NCBI GenBank assembly: GCA_030743445.1
Contig: JASLSL010000269.1
Span: 1 to 15,404 of the forward strand
DNA length: 15,404 bases
Direction of reading: 5' to 3'
Source: Alphaproteobacteria bacterium
GTDB taxonomy: Bacteria; Pseudomonadota; Alphaproteobacteria; UBA8366
Both the position numbers and the translations under genes were made by a program. How positions within the stretch are numbered: position 1 is the first letter of the stretch; the number at the start of each line of letters is the position of its first letter. Shown here in pieces: positions 13,505 to 15,404 of the stretch. Below the pieces are notes generated by a model. The model worked only from the letters and a program-made list of their open reading frames with translations. It was not told the origin of the DNA and searched no databases.

Positions 13505-14191
13505 TTAGCGCCCGATCCGCGCGATCAAATCGCGAACGAGCGGAAGCAAATTGCCGACGATGATGTCGACGCCACGGGCGTTCGGGTGGATGCCGTCGTC
13601 CTGATTGAACTTCAGACGCGCCACGACGCCTTCCAGCAGGAACGGATAGAAGGCGACGCCGTGTTCGGCGGCCAGCCGCGGAAACACGGCATCGAAGGCG
13701 GACCCGTATTCGGGGCCGAGGTTCGGCGGCGCCCGCATCCCGGCCAGCAGTACCGGAACGCCGGCGTCCTTGGCGGCTCTGATCATGGCGTCCAGATTGG
13801 CGAACGTCTGTTCCGCCGCCAGCCCCCGGAGCCCGTCATTGGCGCCCAGCGCGATAATCATGGCGTTTGGCCGTTCCGCCAACGACCAGGCGAGGCGCGC
13901 CCGGCCGCCGGCCGTGGTATCGCCGGAAACGCCGCCGTTGATCACCCTGAGACCCGGCACCGTTTGCTCGAGCGCCGCCTGCAGCCGGACCGGTAGCGCA
14001 TCGCTCTTGAATAGTCCGTAACCGGCGGTCAGGCTGTCGCCGAGCATAAGGATATGAATCGGTTCCGAGGCCGCCGACGGCCCGGCAACAAGCAGTGTCG
14101 TCCAAACGGCCAAATTGAATATTACGGCGCGGACGCCATATCGCCTTAGGACCGGACGGCCGAAATCCTTCACGAGTTCACGGACAGCCAT
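13505..14191 (-). CDS. tesA: TesA-like GDSL/SGNH-family esterase (arylesterase/lysophospholipase L1)
   Basis: The 228-residue protein has a signal-like N-terminus (AVIFNLAVWTTLLVAGPSAAS) and then the SGNH-hydrolase blocks. Block I is MLGDSLTAGYG with nucleophile S53, block II is VINGGVSGDTT with the oxyanion glycine, block III is LGANDGLRG with N118, and block V is DDGIHPN with D199 and H202. It should act in the periplasm on thioesters, aryl esters or lysophospholipids. The start, at 14191 or the adjacent ATG at 14194, is supported by a strong Shine-Dalgarno (GGAGGAAGG, minus strand 14213-14205) ten bases before the 14194 ATG, lying inside the divergent ABC gene. Proximity to a YbbA/YbbP-type ABC pair matches the conserved tesA-ybbA-ybbP neighbourhood known from E. 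coli. Confidence 0.92.
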   Translation of the reverse strand: MAVRELVKDFGRPVLRRYGVRAVIFNLAVWTTLLVAGPSAASEPIHILMLGDSLTAGYGLFKSDALPVRLQAALEQTVPGLRVINGGVSGDTTAGGRARLAWSLAERPNAMIIALGANDGLRGLAAEQTFANLDAMIRAAKDAGVPVLLAGMRAPPNLGPEYGSAFDAVFPRLAAEHGVAFYPFLLEGVVARLKFNQDDGIHPNARGVDIIVGNLLPLVRDLIARIGR

Positions 14192-14192
14192 C

Positions 14193-14903
14193 ATGACAGC
14201 CACGCCTTCCTCCGACCCGGTTCTTACCCTTGAGGGCGTGCAACTGCAACTGACCAGTGACGCCGGCCCGGTGCACATCCTACGCGGCATCGACCTCACC
14301 GTCGCAAGCGGTGAGACCGTCGGCGTCGTCGGGCCGTCGGGCTCGGGCAAGACGTCGCTGTTGATGGTGATTTCCGGGCTGGAATCGGTCACCGCCGGGC
14401 GCATCAAGGCAGCGGGCCATGAAATCTCCGGCCTCGACGAGGACTCGCTGGCCCGCTTCCGTCGCGATCACGTCGGGATCGTGTTCCAGAACTTCCATCT
14501 GGTGCCGACCATGACGGCGCTGGAAAACGTTGCCTTGCCGCTCGAATTCGCGGGCCGCGACGCGGTCTTCGCGCGGGCCCGAGAGCAGCTCGAGGCAGTT
14601 GGCCTCGGTCATCGCCTGACCCATTACCCTGGCCAACTTTCCGGCGGCGAGCAGCAGCGCGTCGCGCTGGCTCGCGCCTTCGTCACCGGGCCTAAAATCC
14701 TACTCGCCGACGAGCCTACCGGCAGCCTCGACCAAGCTAACGGCGACGCGATCATCGAGCTCCTATTCGCGCTCCAGCAACGCTTCGGAACGACCTTGAT
14801 ACTGGTCACCCATGCGCCGGAACTGGCGTCCCGGTGCACCCGCATCGTGCAGCTGGCCGACGGTCGGATCGACGACACGAACGGAAGCCGCGATGACGGA
14901 TGA
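14193..14903 (+). CDS. ybbA: ABC transporter ATP-binding protein, YbbA/LolD type
   Basis: The 236-residue ATPase has Walker A GPSGSGKT (47-54), Q-loop Q99 in FQNFHLVPTMTALENV, signature LSGGEQQRVALARA (149-162), Walker B ILLADEPTGSLD with D173-E174, and switch H207 in VTHAPELA. The LVPTMTALENVALPLE stretch is typical of the LolD/MacB/YbbA group, which drives FtsX-like permeases that move lipids or peptides at the inner membrane rather than importing solutes. The start ATG (14193-14195) overlaps the start codon region of the divergent tesA gene, and its upstream region is tesA coding sequence with only a weak ribosome site. The downstream permease overlaps by 11 bases, indicating translational coupling. 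Confidence 0.92.
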   Translation: MTATPSSDPVLTLEGVQLQLTSDAGPVHILRGIDLTVASGETVGVVGPSGSGKTSLLMVISGLESVTAGRIKAAGHEISGLDEDSLARFRRDHVGIVFQNFHLVPTMTALENVALPLEFAGRDAVFARAREQLEAVGLGHRLTHYPGQLSGGEQQRVALARAFVTGPKILLADEPTGSLDQANGDAIIELLFALQQRFGTTLILVTHAPELASRCTRIVQLADGRIDDTNGSRDDG

Positions 14904-15404
14904 ACTCGGTCTCGGCTGGCGGCTGGCGCGCCGCGAGTTGCGCCACAGGCTCCGGGGATTCCGGGTTTTCCTCGCCTGCGTTGCGCTTGGTGTCGGCGCC
15001 ATCGCCGTTGTCGGCAGCCTGAGCCAGGCAATCGTCGCCGGGCTCGTGGCGGACGGCGCCCGGTTGCTCGGCGGCGAGGTCGATCTCCGGCTCCTGCACC
15101 GGCCGGCAACGGACGAACAACAGGCCTATCTGGAGGCGCAGTCGGCGGCCGTATCCGGGGTCGTCAAGATGCGCGCCATGGCCCGGCCGCTGGACGTCCG
15201 CGACGAACGCGCGTTGGTCGAGCTCAAGGCCGTCGATGGCGCCTATCCGCTGGTCGGCAAAATCGAAACGGCACCGCGCTTGCCACTCCATGAGATGCTC
15301 GGCAAGCAGAACGATGCCTGGGGCGCGGTCGTTGATGCAAACCTGTTGACCCGTCTTGGCCTCAAGCTCGGCGATCGCATCCGCGTCGGCGCCGCCACCT
15401 TCGA
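14893..15404 (+). CDS. ybbP: FtsX-family ABC permease, YbbP-like (partial, continues past window)
   Basis: The frame opens with ATG at 14893, inside the end of the ATPase gene, and is open to the window edge (170 residues). It begins with a cytoplasmic stub, WRLARRELRHRLRGFRVF, then a first TM helix at about residues 24-45 (VFLACVALGVGAIAVVGSLSQA), then an extracytoplasmic region with DGARLLGGEVDLRLLHRPA and a later LGLKLGDRIRVG block, as in the MacB_PCD-like periplasmic domain of YbbP proteins. Those proteins usually have about 800 residues with ten TM helices, so most lies outside the window. It should form the membrane part of the transporter with the ATPase. The substrate is not established for this family. 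Confidence 0.85.
   Translation, partial: MTDELGLGWRLARRELRHRLRGFRVFLACVALGVGAIAVVGSLSQAIVAGLVADGARLLGGEVDLRLLHRPATDEQQAYLEAQSAAVSGVVKMRAMARPLDVRDERALVELKAVDGAYPLVGKIETAPRLPLHEMLGKQNDAWGAVVDANLLTRLGLKLGDRIRVGAATF

Overview
This window looks like chromosomal DNA of a GC-rich alphaproteobacterium, perhaps of the Rhodospirillales or Rhizobiales type. That guess rests on roughly 65-68% GC in the flanking genes, the families present, and very tight gene packing. It holds twelve recognisable protein genes plus one clearly damaged one. I see no rRNA, tRNA, CRISPR array, transposase or phage gene. The longest gene-free stretches are 487-749 and 10558-10790, both under 300 bases.

Left part (1-5021): a partial aspartyl/asparaginyl beta-hydroxylase-type oxygenase runs off the left edge on the minus strand. 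It is divergent from an APH-fold phosphotransferase at 750-1667. A CRP-type palindrome (611-626) sits almost exactly midway between the two starts. Next come two unrelated SAM methyltransferases, divergently arranged, and a gamma-glutamyltranspeptidase precursor on the minus strand. The convergent ends are extremely tight: one pair shares the bases CTAG and the other is 5 nt apart.

Middle (5022-9178): a probable operon reads rightward. It contains a family III CoA-transferase closely resembling formyl-CoA transferase, a ThDP-dependent lyase of the 2-hydroxyacyl-CoA lyase/oxalyl-CoA decarboxylase/acetolactate synthase superfamily, and an exported caspase-like protein with an EF-hand-like loop. 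The transferase and lyase together suggest activation of a 2-hydroxy (or oxalate-like) acid to its CoA ester followed by one-carbon cleavage. The caspase gene is preceded by three in-frame 15-bp repeats, each carrying a Shine-Dalgarno-like run and an ATG.

The most unusual spot is about 9060-9110. The C-terminal region of the caspase protein breaks off abruptly. A membrane sensor reading frame (HAMP, two PAS domains) that has lost its N-terminus begins in another frame. Base composition drops from about 68% to 40-50% GC and recovers only near 10760. This is either a real deletion/insertion joint or an assembly chimera. The sensor also ends without any output domain and is followed by two related hairpins.

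Right part (10791-15404): a two-lobed family III CoA-transferase on the minus strand is divergent from a three-histidine-box membrane fatty acid desaturase. Then comes a conserved module: a TesA-like GDSL esterase on the minus strand whose start codon overlaps that of a divergent YbbA/LolD-type ABC ATPase, which in turn overlaps the YbbP-like permease that runs off the right edge.
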